Source of the DNA: Stratiolaelaps scimitus
Taxonomy: Eukaryota > Arthropoda > Arachnida > Mesostigmata > Laelapidae
Direction of reading: 5' to 3'
Assembly: GCA_019614645.1 (NCBI GenBank)
Contig: JABWDB010000001.1
Location: 26,467,501 to 26,531,500 of the forward strand
DNA length: 64,000 nt
Shown here: positions 61,301 to 64,000 of the stretch, in pieces
Layout: every line of letters starts with the position of its first letter
Numbering within the stretch: the first letter of the stretch is position 1
Position numbers and translations under genes: made by a program
Notes under the pieces: model-generated
The model's input: only the letters and a program-made list of their open reading frames with translations
Told to the model about the DNA's origin: nothing
Databases searched by the model: none

Positions 61301-64000
61301 CCACTCACTGCTAGCGAACTAAAACACTCATGATACGGTCGCAACCGTTTTCTGTTGGAAAACTTCTTGACCGGGCCAAAGAAAATTGCCTGCACGGCCT
61401 AACTAGGTTCGGCAAGGACAGCGTTTCCATGGACTTCACCATTCCCTGAATACCCCCAACTACCAAATACAGTTCTCGCCATGGTACACACCCCCACGTT
61501 GTCAATATGCCATTAAACAGACATGACGATGTCATCATAGACAAAAAAACATATGTCACTTTACAACACATTGCTATATTGCTGCTATCCGGCTCCTATT
61601 GATATCGTAACAATAATACAAACACCGATATAAAACACATTGTTTTCAAGTGACTTTCCAAAACAAACTGTAAAAGTGACACATGATAACGTCCAGTGGA
61701 CTGATAGATAATTTCGATATGAGGATGCTGATATAAAGATGGAGGAGATGTTGAGAAACATCAATTTTGTTATTGTCCGCGTCCCGATCCGCCTCCAATA
61801 CATTGCCTCTTGTATGAACACCGATGAGAATAAAGCACTGAGGCATATGTGTATGGGCGTTGTGATCAGCATTCATGCCGTCTATCTAAGCGAGCGCAGT
61901 TTGACGGATATTATCTACTTCGACAGTTAGAAATAGCTATTTCTGAAGAAGAATTTTTATGCTCGTTTTTGTCTATTGCGAAATCAAGCTCCAGTATCAT
62001 TTCAGTGATCTGACTGTTTGATTTGGCTTTGATAACTATATCGAGCCCTTTAATAATGTCGCAGGGAGACAGTCACCTTATGCAGGCTGAACTTCGAAAC
62101 ATATACAAACCAAGCAACAAAGGAGAAACATGTACCAGTATGTTTAATACTTCGAACGCGGCCCCAATGGACCATTGACCCTCCGTACGATGTTCTAAGC
62201 GCATACCCCGAAGATGTATTGCAAAGAATCCGTTGCAGAGGGACACTTTCATTCGAGACTATTCCCTCACATATATTATTCGAGATGTCGACGAGTGGTT
62301 AGTGATCTCTCTCCTAGGCATCTCACGCCTACCCCCGGAGGCTGCCACTGTTTTCGTAGCTATCGTTCAGTTTACAGTTATTAGTTTGCGCAACAGCTGC
62401 AGTTGTTGCGTATGATGTGCAGCAGCTCCACTGCTTCGTTAGCAACGATCTACTAAACTAGATTTATGTGAACGTATAGATACTATATTATAATATTTAT
62501 CAACATTGTATAACGAAAGTATAAAAATGACGAATGGTATAAACAATCATTGTAATGTTATAATGTAATAAGTAACTCGCCTGAGGCAGTATAGTTTTGT
62601 GTTTTGCAAGTTCGTCTATTGAGAGCTCTGTTCAAATCACTACTAAATCAATGATAGATTGAGCACTTGGTTGGCTGGCACCCGTGCGCTAGAACGACGG
62701 TCTAGTGTTTCCTAAACGACTACCGTCGTAGGCTTCGATACATCCGCAGGTGCAGCGACTACTCAAGACGCTTCGAGTAGTCTCTAAGCACCTACCAGAT
62801 GCTTACAGGAGGTCTTTATTTACACGTGCATGGAACTCCAAGCATTTGTAGTGGTGCAAACGGTTAACGATTACAAATCACATGTTGGCTTTGTCAGGCG
62901 GTTTCGTGACAAATTCGCTCGTACGTATAGTCCAAGGTATCCTGTCGAAATCAGTTGTAAACAGTTGTAATTATTGATCCTAATGTATTGCTATACACAA
63001 GCCGTTTCGAGAATCCTTCGTTGATATTAATCATATCATCGCTGCCGAGGTACAATTCGTCATCTGAGTCAACAGCATCGACGCCGTGGCTAAAAATTGA
63101 TTCTTTTTCAACCATGAGCGGTAAATAGGCCGCGGGCTTCGTTAACAGATCCTTTCTACTTACCTCTGGTCGGATTCGTTCAATAGATACACCCGTCTAC
63201 CTCCGGGAACCCTTGCGCTTCCGTAATGTTTGAGCAGAACGATATGTTGCTATTTTTTTGTTTTTATTAATTTTGGCAACGTTCACCTACATTACACCTA
63301 ATAACTAAAACGGCGAAGCCGAATGACTGACAACTTGTCTTCTGGCGGTTAGATTTCTCAATAAGGCCTGTCGTTCGATTGCGTTCACCGCCGTGTAATA
63401 GCCAGCTAATCTGTGGGCTCTGAGCACGCCATCAGGCTGAGCCATTCCAGGTGTCGTATCAGAGATCGATGAGTAGATGAAACAAATTTTGTTATTTGTC
63501 TCTGACAGCAAGTCACTGAGCGCGCCGTGACAATCGCCGTATGAAATTGGGTAGGGTAGTTCGCTCGTCTCGTCCGTGGCCGCAGAGGCCATTGAATCGT
63601 TAATTAGTTACGCGCAATTGGTGGATCTCACCGTCTGATCCGGGTGATCCTGCTGCAGCCGCCCCGTGGCGCGAATTCAGCCCGTTGATCTGGGAGATTC
63701 AACATGCTTTCGCCTACACATTTCAACGGAATCAAGCTAGGAGTGGGACAATATCGGCACCGCATGTAATGTCGAGGTATTTGTCGACGCACCACCACAT
63801 GCGACACAATATTGGAAAGGGCAGGCGGGCGATACTGCGATTGCCCGTGGGAAATCGTCCCTCCGGCAAAAGACAATAATTAGCCACTGATTGGAAAAGT
63901 CCGCGCGCGCAAATAATTGAACGCACTTGAACGATGACGACGACGACGGCCCAGCGCATTAAACCACGCAGAATCGAGCTCTACTCGTTGCTTAGCGAAT
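61301..64000. other. Right-edge non-coding stretch
   Basis: Mostly AT-rich sequence without a recognised gene. One 95-codon minus-strand ORF (63592-63305, starting MASAATDETSELPYP) has a protein-like composition but no known motif, no obvious splice signals and no partner exons. I see no WD40-type exon of WDR47 on the plus strand. Confidence 0.4.
63305..63592 (-). CDS. Hypothetical 95-aa ORF
   Basis: ATG-to-TAG ORF of 95 codons with a mixed, protein-like composition and no microsatellite sequence. I see no signal peptide, membrane segment or motif. An in-frame TAA lies just upstream of the ATG. Nothing beyond length and composition supports expression. Confidence 0.2.
   Translation of the reverse strand: MASAATDETSELPYPISYGDCHGALSDLLSETNNKICFIYSSISDTTPGMAQPDGVLRAHRLAGYYTAVNAIERQALLRNLTARRQVVSHSASPF

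Overview
This is a window of animal nuclear DNA. Genes are sparse and split by GT-AG introns. There are long stretches of non-coding DNA, many (TA)n, (CT)n and trinucleotide microsatellites, and no bacterial-style operons. Only three conserved genes can be recognised: the protein O-mannosyltransferase POMT2, the CAF-1 middle subunit CHAF1B/p60, and the LisH/CTLH protein WDR47. All are typical of bilaterian animals. Intron sizes, base composition and microsatellite load suggest an arthropod, possibly a mite or tick, but that is a weak inference.

Layout. Positions 1 to about 22,300 hold no gene I can defend. They contain two GC-rich, low-complexity blocks (about 9.2-12.1 kb and 15.7-16.6 kb) that look like promoter or 5'-UTR DNA, a 19-bp hairpin near 2.7 kb, and a 53-codon ORF with a signal-peptide-like start at 16,451. 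POMT2 (+) runs from 22,333 to 25,651 in five exons whose phases all agree, giving 681 aa. It converges on CHAF1B (-), which runs from 31,532 to 27,501 in four exons (597 aa). CHAF1B and WDR47 are divergent, with 4.8 kb between their start codons. WDR47 (+) starts at 36,344 and has seven clear coding exons to 41,047. A probable eighth exon lies at 49,100-49,175 after an 8-kb intron. Together they encode 633 codons: LisH, CTLH and the low-complexity linker. No WD40 exon was found, so the C-terminal beta-propeller is probably beyond the right edge.

On the minus strand, inside what should be the next WDR47 intron, is one long ORF (59,327-56,418, 969 aa). I do not recognise it. It has a Cys-pair N-terminus, a coiled-coil-like segment, polyQ/H tracts and a duplicated C-terminal motif. 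It is the best candidate for something undescribed.

The genes do not form a pathway. POMT2 acts in ER O-mannosylation, CHAF1B in replication-coupled histone deposition, and WDR47 in neuronal microtubule functions. I found no clear new multi-gene system. The remaining leads are small: candidate mini-genes, a tRNA-like retrocopy, palindromes and repeats.
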